From: Streptantibioticus rubrisoli
GTDB lineage: Bacteria > Actinomycetota > Actinomycetes > Streptomycetales > Streptomycetaceae
Assembly (NCBI RefSeq): GCF_024436055.1
Contig: NZ_JANFNH010000043.1
Span: 1 to 63,250, forward strand
Reading direction: 5' to 3'
Length of the DNA stretch: 63,250 bases
Under the pieces are notes generated by a model. It had not been told where the DNA came from and made no database searches. It saw nothing but the letters and a program-made list of their open reading frames with translations. Below are positions 38,218-47,659 of the stretch, piece after piece. A program made the translations under genes and the position numbers. Position 1 is the stretch's first letter, and each line of letters begins with the position of its first letter.

Positions 38218-39786
38218 ATCAACGCGTCAGCCCCTCCCCCCGCAGTCCAACTCAAGGGAATCACCAAGCGGTTCCCCGGAGTCGTCGCCAACCACGACAT
38301 CGACATCACCGTCGCCCGTGGCACCGTGCACGCCCTGGTGGGCGAGAACGGCGCCGGAAAGTCGACCCTGATGAAGATCCTCTACGGCATGCAGAAGCCG
38401 GACGAGGGCACCATCACGATCGACGGCGAGCAGGTGACGTTCAACCACCCCGGCGATGCCATCGCCCGGGGCGTCGGCATGGTGCACCAGCACTTCATGC
38501 TCGCCGACAACCTCACCGTGCTGGAAAACGTCGTGCTCGGCAGCGAGAAACTGCACGGCATCGGCGGCAAGGCACGCGCCAAGATCCTTGAGATATCCGA
38601 CAGTTACGGCCTGGGCGTACGCCCCGACGTACTCGTCGAGGACCTCGGCGTCGCCGACCGGCAGCGCGTGGAGATCCTCAAGGTCCTCTACCGCGGCGCC
38701 CGTACGCTGATCCTGGACGAGCCGACCGCGGTCCTGGTCCCGCAGGAGGTCGAGGCGCTCTTCGACAACCTGCGCGGACTGAAGGCCGAGGGCCTGACCG
38801 TCATCTTCATCTCGCACAAGCTGGGCGAGGTGCTGTCGGTGGCCGACGAGATCACCGTCATCCGCCGTGGCACCACGGTCGGTTGCGCCGACCCGAAGAC
38901 GACCACCTCCAAGCAGCTCGCCGAGCTGATGGTCGGCAGCGAACTGCCGTCCCCCGAGACCCGCGAGTCCACCGTCACGGACATCCCGCTGCTGACCGTC
39001 GAGGGGCTGCGGCTGACCGCCCCGGACGCCGACGGCATCGAGCGCACCGTGCTGGACGACATCGCCTTCACCATCCACAAGGGCGAGGTCCTCGGCCTCG
39101 CGGGCGTCGAGGGCAACGGCCAGGCCGAACTGGTCGAGGCCATCATGGGCATGCGCGACCCCGACGCCGGTGTGATCACCCTCGACGGCGCCGACATCTC
39201 GCACGCCCCCACCCGGCGGCGCCGGGAGAGCGGCATCGGCTACGTCCCCGAGGACCGCCACCGGCACGGCCTGCTGCTGGAGGCCCCGCTGTGGGAGAAC
39301 CGCATCCTCGGCCACGTCACCGAGAAGCCCAACAGCAAGGGCGCGCTGCTCGACCCCAACGCGGCCCGCAAGGACACCGAGCGGATCGTCGCCGAGTACG
39401 ACGTGCGCACCCCCGGCATCGACGTCACCGCGGCCTCGCTGTCCGGCGGCAACCAGCAGAAGCTGATCGTCGGCCGGGAGATGAGCCACCACCCCAAGCT
39501 GCTCATCGCCGCCCACCCCACCCGCGGTGTGGACGTCGGCGCGCAGTCGCAGATCTGGGACCAGATCCGCGAGGCACGCCGCGAGGGCCTGGCCGTGCTG
39601 CTGATCTCCGCCGACCTGGACGAGCTGATCGGCCTGTCCGACACCCTGCGGGTGATGTACCGCGGCCGGCTGGTCGCGGACGCCGACCCCGCCACGATCA
39701 CCCCCGAGGAGCTGGGCTCCGCCATGACCGGCGCGGCCTCCGGCCACCTTGAGCACTCCACCGCCGCTGGGGGAGAGGACGAATGA
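38218..39786 (+). CDS. Nucleoside ABC transporter ATPase (two ABC domains), apparent ATC start
   Basis: Duplicated ATPase of the sugar/nucleoside family (about 522 residues). The first Walker A is GENGAGKST at about residues 42-50; the second half keeps LSGGNQQKL and the family PTRGVDVG motif. The first standard start in this frame is GTG at 38326, which would remove the first strand LKGITKRFPGVVANHDIDITV. An ATC at 38218 sits 7 nt after GAGGAGA and restores a normal N-terminus, so I place the start there. It overlaps the next permease gene (ATGA). Confidence 0.85.
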   Translation: MNASAPPPAVQLKGITKRFPGVVANHDIDITVARGTVHALVGENGAGKSTLMKILYGMQKPDEGTITIDGEQVTFNHPGDAIARGVGMVHQHFMLADNLTVLENVVLGSEKLHGIGGKARAKILEISDSYGLGVRPDVLVEDLGVADRQRVEILKVLYRGARTLILDEPTAVLVPQEVEALFDNLRGLKAEGLTVIFISHKLGEVLSVADEITVIRRGTTVGCADPKTTTSKQLAELMVGSELPSPETRESTVTDIPLLTVEGLRLTAPDADGIERTVLDDIAFTIHKGEVLGLAGVEGNGQAELVEAIMGMRDPDAGVITLDGADISHAPTRRRRESGIGYVPEDRHRHGLLLEAPLWENRILGHVTEKPNSKGALLDPNAARKDTERIVAEYDVRTPGIDVTAASLSGGNQQKLIVGREMSHHPKLLIAAHPTRGVDVGAQSQIWDQIREARREGLAVLLISADLDELIGLSDTLRVMYRGRLVADADPATITPEELGSAMTGAASGHLEHSTAAGGEDE

Positions 39787-40913
39787 AGAAGTTCGCGAAG
39801 ATAGACAAGGAGCGGCTGCTGCTCGGCCTGGCCGCTCCGGTGCTCGCCCTGGTGGCGGCGTTCCTCGTCACCAGCCTGGTGCTGCTCGCCACCGGCAAGC
39901 AGCCGTTCAACGCCTTCCAGATCATGGGCAGTTACGGCGTCAAGAGCGACAGCCAGGTCTACATCCTGAACAAGGCGACCACGTACTACCTGGCCGGTCT
40001 CGCGGTGGCCGTCGGCTTCCGGATGAACCTGTTCAACATCGGTGTGGACGGCCAGTACCGGCTCGCGGCGTTCGTCGCCGCGGTGGTCGGCGGCATGGTG
40101 AGCCTGCCCAGCTTCCTGGAACTGCCGCTGATCATCATCGTCGCGATGCTGGTCGGCGCGGCCTGGGCGGGCCTGGCCGGTCTGCTCAAGGTGGGCCGGG
40201 GCGTCAGCGAGGTCATCGCCACGATCATGCTGAACTCGATCGCCACCGCGATCATCGGCTATCTGCTGCAGCCCGGTCGGCTGGCGCACCTGGACGCCAA
40301 CACCAACAGCGTGCACACCACGGTGCTGCCGAAGTCCGGCTGGTTCTTCACCTTCACCACCAACCCGGCGGCCGGTCCCATCCAGGGCTTCATCGTCATC
40401 GCGGCGCTGGCCGGTGTCGGCTACTGGTTCGTGCTCAACCGCACCCGGTTCGGCTTCGACCTGCGCACCGTCGGCCAGTCCGAGTCCGCCGCGCAGGCGT
40501 CCGGTGTGAACGTCAAGCGCATGGTGGTCACCAGCATGCTGATCTCCGGCGCGGTCGCCGGTCTGGTGGGCATGCCCACCCTGCTCAACGAGTCCCACCA
40601 GTACGCCACCGACTTCCCCACCGGAATCGGTTTCACCGGTATCGCCATCGCCCTGCTCGGCCGCAACCACCCGGCGGGCATCGCGCTCGGCGCGCTGCTG
40701 TGGGCGTTCCTCGACCGCACCTCCAACTGGCTTGAGTTCAACGGCTACGACAAGGAGATCGTCGGCGTCATGCAGGGCGTCATCGTGCTCTGCGTGGTCA
40801 TCGCCTACGAACTCGTCCGCCGCTACGGCCTCGGCCGCCAGCAGCGCCGGGTGGGCGAGGAACTCGCCGCCGCGGCGCGCAAGAACACCGTGAAGGAAGA
40901 GGTGACGGCATGA
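39783..40913 (+). CDS. Nucleoside ABC transporter permease
   Basis: Membrane subunit of 376 residues with about eight to ten hydrophobic helices and the family segments FRMNLFNIGVDGQYRL and SEVIATIMLNSIA. Coupled on both sides by ATGA overlaps with the ATPase and the second permease genes. With the lipoprotein it forms the nucleoside importer. Confidence 0.92.
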   Translation: MKKFAKIDKERLLLGLAAPVLALVAAFLVTSLVLLATGKQPFNAFQIMGSYGVKSDSQVYILNKATTYYLAGLAVAVGFRMNLFNIGVDGQYRLAAFVAAVVGGMVSLPSFLELPLIIIVAMLVGAAWAGLAGLLKVGRGVSEVIATIMLNSIATAIIGYLLQPGRLAHLDANTNSVHTTVLPKSGWFFTFTTNPAAGPIQGFIVIAALAGVGYWFVLNRTRFGFDLRTVGQSESAAQASGVNVKRMVVTSMLISGAVAGLVGMPTLLNESHQYATDFPTGIGFTGIAIALLGRNHPAGIALGALLWAFLDRTSNWLEFNGYDKEIVGVMQGVIVLCVVIAYELVRRYGLGRQQRRVGEELAAAARKNTVKEEVTA

Positions 40914-42193
40914 GCGCCACCACGACCGCCGTCAAGGCCACCGCGCCCAAGGCTCCGCAGGCCAAGGGCACAGGGCGCCTCTCCTATCCCGTCATGCTGG
41001 TGCTGCTCGCGGGCGTGCTGCTCGCGGTCTGCGCGGTACGGGCGATCACCGGGGCGCAGGACGTGACGTCCTCCGGCCAGATCAGCGGCATGCTGACGAT
41101 GGCGGTGCCGATCGGCCTCGCCGGGCTCGCCGGTCTGTGGTCGGAGCGGGCCGGTGTGGTCAACATCGGCCTTGAGGGCATGATGATCCTCGGCACCTTC
41201 TTCGGGGCCTGGATCGGCTGGCAGACCAACCCGTGGCTCGGCCTGGTCGCCGGAATCCTCGGCGGCATGCTCGGCGGCCTGCTGCACGCGGTCGCCACCG
41301 TCACCTTCGGCGTGGACCACATCGTCTCCGGTGTGGCGATCACCCTGCTCGCCCAGGGCATCACCCAGTACCTGGCCAAGCGCTGGTTCAACACCGGCCA
41401 CGCCGCGACGCTCGGCGGCAACCCCAAGCAGTCACCGCCGATCAAGCCGGTGCAGTCGATCACCGTGCCGGGGCTGTCCGACTGGCTGCTGGGCATCGAG
41501 CACCACCACTGGTTCCTGGTCTCCGACGTCGCGGGCATCCTCGGCGGCCTGGTCACCGGGCTGTCCTACTTCACCGTGCTCGCCGTGCTGCTGTTCGCCG
41601 CCACGTTCTACGTGCTGTGGCGCACCGCCTTCGGCCTGCGGCTGCGCTCGTGCGGTGAGGCGCCGATCGCCGCCGAGTCGCTCGGTGTGAACGTGTACTT
41701 CTACAAGTACATGGCGGTCGTGCTCTCCGGTGGACTCGCCGGTTTCGGTGGCGCGTTCCTGGCCATGGTCCCGTCGCACATCTACAACGAGGGCCAGACC
41801 GGCGGGCGCGGTTACATCGGTCTCGCCGCGATGATCTTCGGCAACTGGCGGCCCGGCGGGCTGGCGATGGGCGCGGGCCTGTTCGGCTACACCGACAGCC
41901 TGGCGCTGCGCAGCGGTGGCCCGGCGGCGCACGCGCTGCTGTTGCTGCTGGTGATCCTGCTCGCCCTTCTGGCGGGTTGGAAGTTCTACCGCAAGAGCTA
42001 CCGACAGGGCGTGCTGAGCGCGGTTTCCGCGGCACTGCTGCTGTTGTGGTTCGTGATGACGGACACCATCCCGAACGAATTCGTCTCCGCCACCCCGTAC
42101 GTGGCCACGCTGCTGGTGCTGGCGCTGTCCGCGCAACGGCTGCGGATGCCGAAGGCGAACGGCAAGCCCTACCGGAAGGGCCAGGGCAAGTGA
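40910..42193 (+). CDS. Nucleoside ABC transporter permease
   Basis: Second membrane subunit (427 residues). It has AGLWSERAGVVNIGLEGMMI, typical of this family, and about ten hydrophobic helices. The stop overlaps the start of the cytidine deaminase gene (GTGA), linking import directly to metabolism. Confidence 0.92.
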   Translation: MSATTTAVKATAPKAPQAKGTGRLSYPVMLVLLAGVLLAVCAVRAITGAQDVTSSGQISGMLTMAVPIGLAGLAGLWSERAGVVNIGLEGMMILGTFFGAWIGWQTNPWLGLVAGILGGMLGGLLHAVATVTFGVDHIVSGVAITLLAQGITQYLAKRWFNTGHAATLGGNPKQSPPIKPVQSITVPGLSDWLLGIEHHHWFLVSDVAGILGGLVTGLSYFTVLAVLLFAATFYVLWRTAFGLRLRSCGEAPIAAESLGVNVYFYKYMAVVLSGGLAGFGGAFLAMVPSHIYNEGQTGGRGYIGLAAMIFGNWRPGGLAMGAGLFGYTDSLALRSGGPAAHALLLLLVILLALLAGWKFYRKSYRQGVLSAVSAALLLLWFVMTDTIPNEFVSATPYVATLLVLALSAQRLRMPKANGKPYRKGQGK

Positions 42194-42588
42194 CCGACCA
42201 GCCCATCGACTGGGAGGGTCTGCGCGCGGCGGCCCGGGACGTGACGACCCGGGCCTACGCGCCGTACTCCGGCTTCCCGGTCGGCGCCGCCGCGCTGGTC
42301 GACGACGGGCGGACCGTCGTCGGCTGCAACGTGGAGAACGCGGCCTACGGGGTCGCGCTGTGCGCCGAGTGCGGACTGGTCTCCGCGCTGCACGCCTCCG
42401 GTGGCGGTCGGCTGACGGCGTTCACCTGCTGCGACGGGCAGGGCCGGGTGCTGATGCCGTGCGGGCGCTGCCGCCAACTGCTGTGGGAGAACGGCGGTCC
42501 CGAGCTGCTGGTCGACACCGCGCGCGGCGTCCGGCCGATGCGCGAGTTGCTTCCGGACGCCTTCGGCGCCGAGGATCTGGACCGCTAG
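42190..42588 (+). CDS. cdd: Cytidine deaminase
   Basis: Tetrameric-type cytidine deaminase of 132 residues. Zinc ligands C58 (with catalytic E60 in CAEC), C91 and C94 (PCGRC) are all present, plus the substrate-binding NVENA. It converts cytidine and deoxycytidine to uridine and deoxyuridine. GTG start coupled to the permease gene; 31 bp precede deoA. Confidence 0.95.
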   Translation: MTDQPIDWEGLRAAARDVTTRAYAPYSGFPVGAAALVDDGRTVVGCNVENAAYGVALCAECGLVSALHASGGGRLTAFTCCDGQGRVLMPCGRCRQLLWENGGPELLVDTARGVRPMRELLPDAFGAEDLDR

Positions 42589-42619
42589 GGCAAAACGACG
42601 TAAGGAACGCGAACCCCTC

Positions 42620-43897
42620 ATGGACGTCATCTCCGTCATCCGTACCAAGCGCGATCGTGGTCGTCTCAGCGACGAGCAGATCGACTGGGTGATCGACGCG
42701 TACACCAAGGGCGAGGTCGCCGACGAGCAGATGTCCGCGCTCGCCATGGCGATCCTGCTCAACGGTATGGACCGGGCCGAGATCGCCCGCTGGACCGCCG
42801 CGATGATCGCCAGCGGTGAGCGGATGGACTTCTCGTCGCTGCCCCGGCCGACCGCCGACAAGCACTCGACGGGCGGTGTCGGCGACAAGATCACACTGCC
42901 GCTGGCCCCGCTGGTCGCCGCGTGCGGCGCCGCCGTACCGCAGCTGTCCGGCCGGGGCCTCGGCCACACCGGCGGCACGCTGGACAAGCTGGAGTCCATC
43001 CCCGGCTGGCGGGCGCTGCTGTCCAACGACGAGATGATGGGCGTGCTGCGCGATGTCGGCGCGGTCATCTGCGCGGCCGGTGACGGGCTGGCGCCCGCCG
43101 ACAAGAAGCTGTACGCGCTGCGCGATGTGACCGGCACGGTGGAGGCGATTCCGCTGATCGCCTCCTCCATCATGTCCAAGAAGATCGCGGAGGGCACCGG
43201 TTCGCTGGTGCTGGATGTGAAGGTCGGCTCCGGCGCGTTCATGAAGAACCGCGAGGACGCGGCCGAACTCGCCCGCACCATGGTCGGGTTGGGCACGGAC
43301 CACGGCGTCAGGACCGTCGCCCTGCTGACCGACATGTCCACGCCGCTGGGCCTGACGGCCGGTAACGCGCTCGAAGTCCGGGAGTCCGTCGAGGTGTTGG
43401 CGGGCGGCGGCCCGGCCGACGTGGTCGAGCTGACGCTGGCGCTGGCCCGCGAGATGCTCGACGCGGCGGGCCTGAAGGACGCCGACCCGGCGAAGGCGCT
43501 GCGCGACGGTTCCGCGATGGACCACTGGCGCCGCATGATCGCCGCGCAGGGCGGTGACCCGGACGCGGCGTTGCCGGTGGCGCGTGAGCGGCACGTGGTG
43601 ACCGCTTCCGCTTCCGGTGTGCTCACCGCGCTGGACGCCTACGCGGTGGGCGTCGCCGCCTGGCGCCTCGGCGCGGGCCGGGCCCGCAAGGAGGACCCGG
43701 TGCAGGCGGGCGCGGGCATCGAGATGCATGCCAAGCCGGGTGACTCCGTCACGGCTGGCCAGCCCCTGCTGACCCTGCACACGGATACTCCGGAGCGCTT
43801 CGAGTACGCGCTGGCCGCGCTGGAGGGCGGGGTGACGATCTCGCCGTCCGGCACGGCGTACGAGCCGCAGCCGATCGTGCTGGAACGTATCGCCTGA
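42620..43897 (+). CDS. deoA: Thymidine/pyrimidine nucleoside phosphorylase
   Basis: Enzyme of 425 residues that cleaves thymidine and deoxyuridine with phosphate. The family signature SGRGLGHTGGTLDKLES (around residue 112) and KHSTGGVGDK are intact. Full length with the C-terminal domain. Last gene of the pyrimidine part of the operon, before a terminator. Its product, deoxyribose-1-phosphate, feeds the mutase and deoC. Confidence 0.95.
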   Translation: MDVISVIRTKRDRGRLSDEQIDWVIDAYTKGEVADEQMSALAMAILLNGMDRAEIARWTAAMIASGERMDFSSLPRPTADKHSTGGVGDKITLPLAPLVAACGAAVPQLSGRGLGHTGGTLDKLESIPGWRALLSNDEMMGVLRDVGAVICAAGDGLAPADKKLYALRDVTGTVEAIPLIASSIMSKKIAEGTGSLVLDVKVGSGAFMKNREDAAELARTMVGLGTDHGVRTVALLTDMSTPLGLTAGNALEVRESVEVLAGGGPADVVELTLALAREMLDAAGLKDADPAKALRDGSAMDHWRRMIAAQGGDPDAALPVARERHVVTASASGVLTALDAYAVGVAAWRLGAGRARKEDPVQAGAGIEMHAKPGDSVTAGQPLLTLHTDTPERFEYALAALEGGVTISPSGTAYEPQPIVLERIA

Positions 43898-43919
43898 TTG
43901 TCGGGTCACCCGTACGCAT

Positions 43920-43953
43920 GAACGGGACCGGTGGCACTGCCCCGGTCCCGTTC
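43920..43953. terminator. Terminator after deoA
   Basis: Perfect 12-bp stem (43920-43931 with 43942-43953) and a 10-nt loop 22 bp after the deoA stop. Confidence 0.85.
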
Positions 43954-43994
43954 GGCATGCTGGGATGGGCGTCGCACGGACTGAGGAGACCACC

Positions 43995-44588
43995 ATGAGC
44001 GCACTCCCCATCGAGCCGCCGCGCGGTGACGGTTACAGCTGGGATGAGCTTCTTGAGCTCTGGGAGACGATGGATCACCCCGAGGGCTGCAAGGTGGAGA
44101 TCATCGATGGGAGCATCACGGTGACGCCATCGCCCGCCAACCAGCACTCCGGCATCGGGTACAAGCTGCTGAACGCGCTCGTCAAGGGGATGCCCGAAGA
44201 GTTCGGGGTGTACCCGCAGGTGGATGTCGCCATCCCTGGTTACCAAAGTCTGTACGTCCCTGACCTCACTGTGGTTCCGCAAGCAGTGGTGGACAACACC
44301 CCGGGACATTACATCTTGGCGAGTGAGGTCGCCCTGACCGTCGAGATCACATCACCGTCGAACGCTCGACGTGACCGTGTCACCAAGCTCGCAGGGTACG
44401 CGCTTGGTGGCATCCCGCTGTACTTGCTGATCGATCGCTGGGCATCGGGCGGGCCGATGGTCACGCTCTTCGGCAAACCGGGAGACAGGACGTACCAAGT
44501 CCTCCAGTCAGCCAAGTTCGGCGACCCTGTCTATCTGCCCGCCCCGTTCGACCTCACCCTCGACACCAGCACGTTCCCCGTCAACTGA
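43995..44588 (+). CDS. Uma2 family (DUF820) restriction-endonuclease-fold protein
   Basis: Protein of 197 residues of the Uma2 family (PD-(D/E)XK fold). Visible pieces are CKVEIIDGSITVTPSPANQHSGI at the N-terminus, VPDLTVVP, EVALTVEITSPSNARRDRVTKLAGYALGGIPLYLLID near the active site with the E-X-T and K pattern. Families of these are expanded in Streptomyces; function is unknown, and a link to mobile DNA is often suspected. GAGGAGA precedes the ATG at 43995. Codon bias is weaker than in its neighbours. It overlaps the convergent MFS gene by 8 bp. Confidence 0.85.
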   Translation: MSALPIEPPRGDGYSWDELLELWETMDHPEGCKVEIIDGSITVTPSPANQHSGIGYKLLNALVKGMPEEFGVYPQVDVAIPGYQSLYVPDLTVVPQAVVDNTPGHYILASEVALTVEITSPSNARRDRVTKLAGYALGGIPLYLLIDRWASGGPMVTLFGKPGDRTYQVLQSAKFGDPVYLPAPFDLTLDTSTFPVN

Positions 44589-45837
44589 CCGCCGCCGCCC
44601 GTCGCGCCGCCCGCGTCCCGTACAGCGTGACCCCCGCCGCAGCCGCCATCACGGCCAATCCCACCGCCGTCGCCGCGGGCCAGCCGCCGTCATGGTAGGC
44701 GGCGGCCCCAACCGTGCCGCCCACGCTGTTGCCGATGTAATACGCCGTCAGGTAAAGGGCGCTGGCCTGGGCGCGGCCCGAGGTCGCCGTGTGGGAGACC
44801 GCGCCGGAGGCGACCGAGTGGCCGGTGAAGAAGCCCGCTGTGATCAGCACAAGTCCGGCCAGTACAGCGGCGATTGAGTCGGCGAGGCTCAGCAGCAGGC
44901 CCGTCGCCACCGCCACGATCCCGCAGTACAGCGCACCGCGCCGACCCAGCCGGGCCACCAGCTTTCCGGCCGCCGCCGAGCTCGCCGTACCCACCAGGTA
45001 GACCAGGAAGATCGAGCCGACCAGACCGTCCGGCAGGTCGAACGGCGCCGCCGTCAGGCGGTACCCCAGCACCGTGTAGACCGAGCCGAAGACCGCCATG
45101 AACAGCATGCCCAGCAGGTACAGGCGCAGCAGCAGCGGATTGCGCACGTGCCCGGTGAACGTGGCCAGCAGCGCGCGCGGGCTGATCGGGGACGGCGTGA
45201 AGTTCCGCGCCTTCGGCGCGAGCAGGATGAACGCCACCGCGCAGCCAAGCGACAGCACGCCCAGCACACCGAGCGCCACCCGCCAGCCCGCGAACTGGGC
45301 GACTAAACCGGCGATCACCCGGGAGGACATGCCGCCCAGGCTGTTGCCCGCGACGTACAGGCCGATCGCGGAGGCGATCGCCTTCTTGGAGACCTCCTCG
45401 GCCAGATACGCCATGGCGGTCGCCGGAAGCCCGGCGAGCGCGACGCCCTGCAGCGTCCGCAGCGCCACCAGCACCGTCAGGTTCGGCGAGAACGGCACCG
45501 CCAGCCCGATCAGCGCGGCGCTGACCACCGCGACCGCCATCACCGGCGTGCGGCCGTACCGCTCGGACAGCGCGCTGACCGGGATCAGTGCGATCGCCAG
45601 CCCGGCCGTGGTCATCGACACCGTCAGGCTGGCCTGCGCCGGGCTCACAGCGAGGTCCGTGGAGATCGCGGGCAGCAGTCCCTGGGTCGAGTACAGCAGC
45701 AGGAAGGTGGCCGTCCCGGCGGCGAACAGGGCCAGGATCGCCCGCCGGTAGGCGGCGCTGCCGGGTAGGAGCTTGGTTTCCGTGGCGGCGTCCGCGGTCG
45801 TGGTACGAGCGGACGCCGGGGTATCGACATCGGGCAT
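44581..45837 (-). CDS. MFS transporter
   Basis: Twelve-helix major facilitator protein of 418 residues (ATG 45837), close to the drug/sugar efflux type: ALSERYGRTPVMAVAV is the loop-2 motif. Divergent from a LysR gene with a 62-bp gap, the classic arrangement in which the regulator controls the exporter. Substrate unknown. Confidence 0.9.
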   Translation of the reverse strand: MPDVDTPASARTTTADAATETKLLPGSAAYRRAILALFAAGTATFLLLYSTQGLLPAISTDLAVSPAQASLTVSMTTAGLAIALIPVSALSERYGRTPVMAVAVVSAALIGLAVPFSPNLTVLVALRTLQGVALAGLPATAMAYLAEEVSKKAIASAIGLYVAGNSLGGMSSRVIAGLVAQFAGWRVALGVLGVLSLGCAVAFILLAPKARNFTPSPISPRALLATFTGHVRNPLLLRLYLLGMLFMAVFGSVYTVLGYRLTAAPFDLPDGLVGSIFLVYLVGTASSAAAGKLVARLGRRGALYCGIVAVATGLLLSLADSIAAVLAGLVLITAGFFTGHSVASGAVSHTATSGRAQASALYLTAYYIGNSVGGTVGAAAYHDGGWPAATAVGLAVMAAAAGVTLYGTRAARRAAAVS

Positions 45838-45899
45838 ACCCCGAACGTACGACCGGCATATTGATGCGTCCAATGCACGAAATAGAAATAATCGTTCCC

Positions 45900-46895
45900 A
45901 TGCAGCATGAGCACAGGTCAGAGCGGGGTGCGTCATCCCTCCGCAAGGAAAACGACATCGCGGCGACAAATATCCGTCAAGGTAAGGGAGATGGCCGCGA
46001 CTGGTCCGCCGTGCTCGCCCCGCGGCTCGCCCAGTTCGCCGCCGTCGCCCGCCACGAGCACATCACCCGCGCCGCGCAGGAACTCGGCGTACCGCAGTCC
46101 AGCCTCAGCCGGGCCATCGTGCGCCTTGAGGAGGACCTCGGCGTCACCCTGCTCGCCCGGCACGGCCGCACCGTCTCGCTGACCCCGGCCGGGCGGATGT
46201 TCCTCGGCTCGGTGGAGCGCGCCCTCGACGGCGTGGAGCGCGCCGCGGAGACGGTACGCGCCGACGCCGACCCGTCGACCGGCCGGGTGGCCTTCGGCTT
46301 CCTGCACACGCTCGGCCCGGAGACGGTGCCGGGGCTGCTGCGGGAGTTCCGCGCGGACCATCCGGGGGTGCGCTTCCAACTCGTGCAGAACTACGGCGAG
46401 GCGATGCTGGAGCGGCTGCGCGCGGGGGAGTTGGACCTGTGCCTGACCGCTCCACTGCCGGACGCGCCGGACCTGGTGGTGCGGCGGCTGGACGAGCAGC
46501 GGCTGCGGCTCGTCGTTCCGGAGGGGCACCGGCTCGCCGGTCGCAGGCGGGTACGGCTGGCGGAGACGGCCGAGGAGTGGTTCGTCACGCTGGAGGCGGG
46601 GTACGGGCTGCGCCGCATCACCGACCGGCTGTGCGCGGAGGCGGGGTTCACCCCGAAGATCGCCTTCGAGGGCGAGGAGGCGGAGACGCTGCGCGGCCTG
46701 GTGGCCGCGGGGCTGGGCGTTGCGCTCCTGCCTCCGCCGCCGGTACCTCGGCCCGGCGTGGTGGAACTGACCGTTTCCGGCCCCCGCGCGGTACGCGAGA
46801 TCGGGGTGGCCTGGTTGGACGGTCATCCCGACACGGCACCCGTCGCGGCGTTCAAGCGGTTTCTACTGGGGCGGCGGGGGCGGTTGTTGGCGTAG
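45900..46895 (+). CDS. LysR-type transcriptional regulator
   Basis: Protein of 331 residues with a short extension before the winged helix-turn-helix (LAQFAAVARHEHITRAAQELGVPQSSLSRAIVRLEEDLGVTLLARHGRTVSLTPAG) and a substrate-binding co-inducer domain (about 130-320). The ATG at 45900 is the first plausible start; the 30-residue N-terminal extension is unusual and the real start may be later. Probably regulates the divergent MFS gene. Confidence 0.88.
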   Translation: MQHEHRSERGASSLRKENDIAATNIRQGKGDGRDWSAVLAPRLAQFAAVARHEHITRAAQELGVPQSSLSRAIVRLEEDLGVTLLARHGRTVSLTPAGRMFLGSVERALDGVERAAETVRADADPSTGRVAFGFLHTLGPETVPGLLREFRADHPGVRFQLVQNYGEAMLERLRAGELDLCLTAPLPDAPDLVVRRLDEQRLRLVVPEGHRLAGRRRVRLAETAEEWFVTLEAGYGLRRITDRLCAEAGFTPKIAFEGEEAETLRGLVAAGLGVALLPPPPVPRPGVVELTVSGPRAVREIGVAWLDGHPDTAPVAAFKRFLLGRRGRLLA

Positions 46896-46911
46896 TGGCG
46901 TGCCCGGAAAC

Positions 46912-47172
46912 TCAACCGGCCCAGGTGACTTGTGTGATCACGATGACTTCTGCCCGCTCAAGCGGAAGAAAGGCCAGGAGGCCGAACCCTCCGAAGAAGT
47001 CCAGCAGCCGCAAGCTGCCCGGTCTCGGCCCCCTCCCGGCCTCCAGCGCATCCCTTCCCAGAGCAGCCAGTTGCCGCGCCAGTCGTTCTACTTCGGCCAC
47101 CACCTCTTCGGGCAGCCCGCCCACAACGTGTTCGGCATCTGGGTCATAGGCCCAGGGCCACGCGTCGCTCAC
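46912..47172 (-). CDS. RelE/HigB-like small toxin-type protein
   Basis: Protein of 86 residues with [25 protein letters not shown] and LRLLDFFGGFGLLAFLPLERAEVIVITQV, a pattern similar to small RelE-fold toxins of Streptomyces. Its start overlaps the stop of the partner gene upstream. The toxin assignment is an inference from size, fold pattern and pairing. Confidence 0.5.
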   Translation of the reverse strand: MSDAWPWAYDPDAEHVVGGLPEEVVAEVERLARQLAALGRDALEAGRGPRPGSLRLLDFFGGFGLLAFLPLERAEVIVITQVTWAG

Positions 47173-47528
47173 TGGGCCGTCTTCACCTCATGTTCTGCGG
47201 CATCCAAGATGGCTCGGATCTCGGCCAAGGCTGGGCGTGCGGCGTCGAGGCTGGGTGCGTACTGCGCGGCATCCTCCATCTCGCGCAGCCGCGCGGCACG
47301 CGTTGGGTGGCGTTGGATCGCGATGGTCATGCCCCAGTAGAGGAGGAACGTGCGTAGCGGCGCGATGCTGCTCTGAGCGGCGGCGTTCTCCGCGGCTTCC
47401 GCCAAGTGATCGTTGAATCTGGGTAGATCAGCGGGGATGATCTGTGACACCGCCCGTCGCAGGGCTGTGGGCGTCAGGGCTGGCATGGGAATGAGCGGCC
47501 CCTCGGGGGGCGTGTGCTGTGCGGACAT
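47169..47528 (-). CDS. DUF6247-like protein, likely partner of the small toxin-type gene
   Basis: Protein of 119 residues that I associate with the DUF6247 annotation: an N-terminal PLIPMPALTPTALRRAVSQIIP segment, FNDHLAEAAENAAAQSSIAPLRTFLLYWGMTIAIQR, and a helical C-terminus. First gene of a two-gene overlapping operon with the RelE-like gene. By analogy it would be the antitoxin or regulator (inference). Confidence 0.6.
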   Translation of the reverse strand: MSAQHTPPEGPLIPMPALTPTALRRAVSQIIPADLPRFNDHLAEAAENAAAQSSIAPLRTFLLYWGMTIAIQRHPTRAARLREMEDAAQYAPSLDAARPALAEIRAILDAAEHEVKTAQ

Positions 47529-47659
47529 GGCCTCTCCTCGGGGTGGGGTTTTTCACCGTAGCGCGGCCGTACGGGCGTCCAGACGCATCGCGCGCATTTT
47601 CATACCTTCGTGCGACCTCGTGCCGCGCCAGTACATGTGCGAATCAGTACCCTGCCCGA

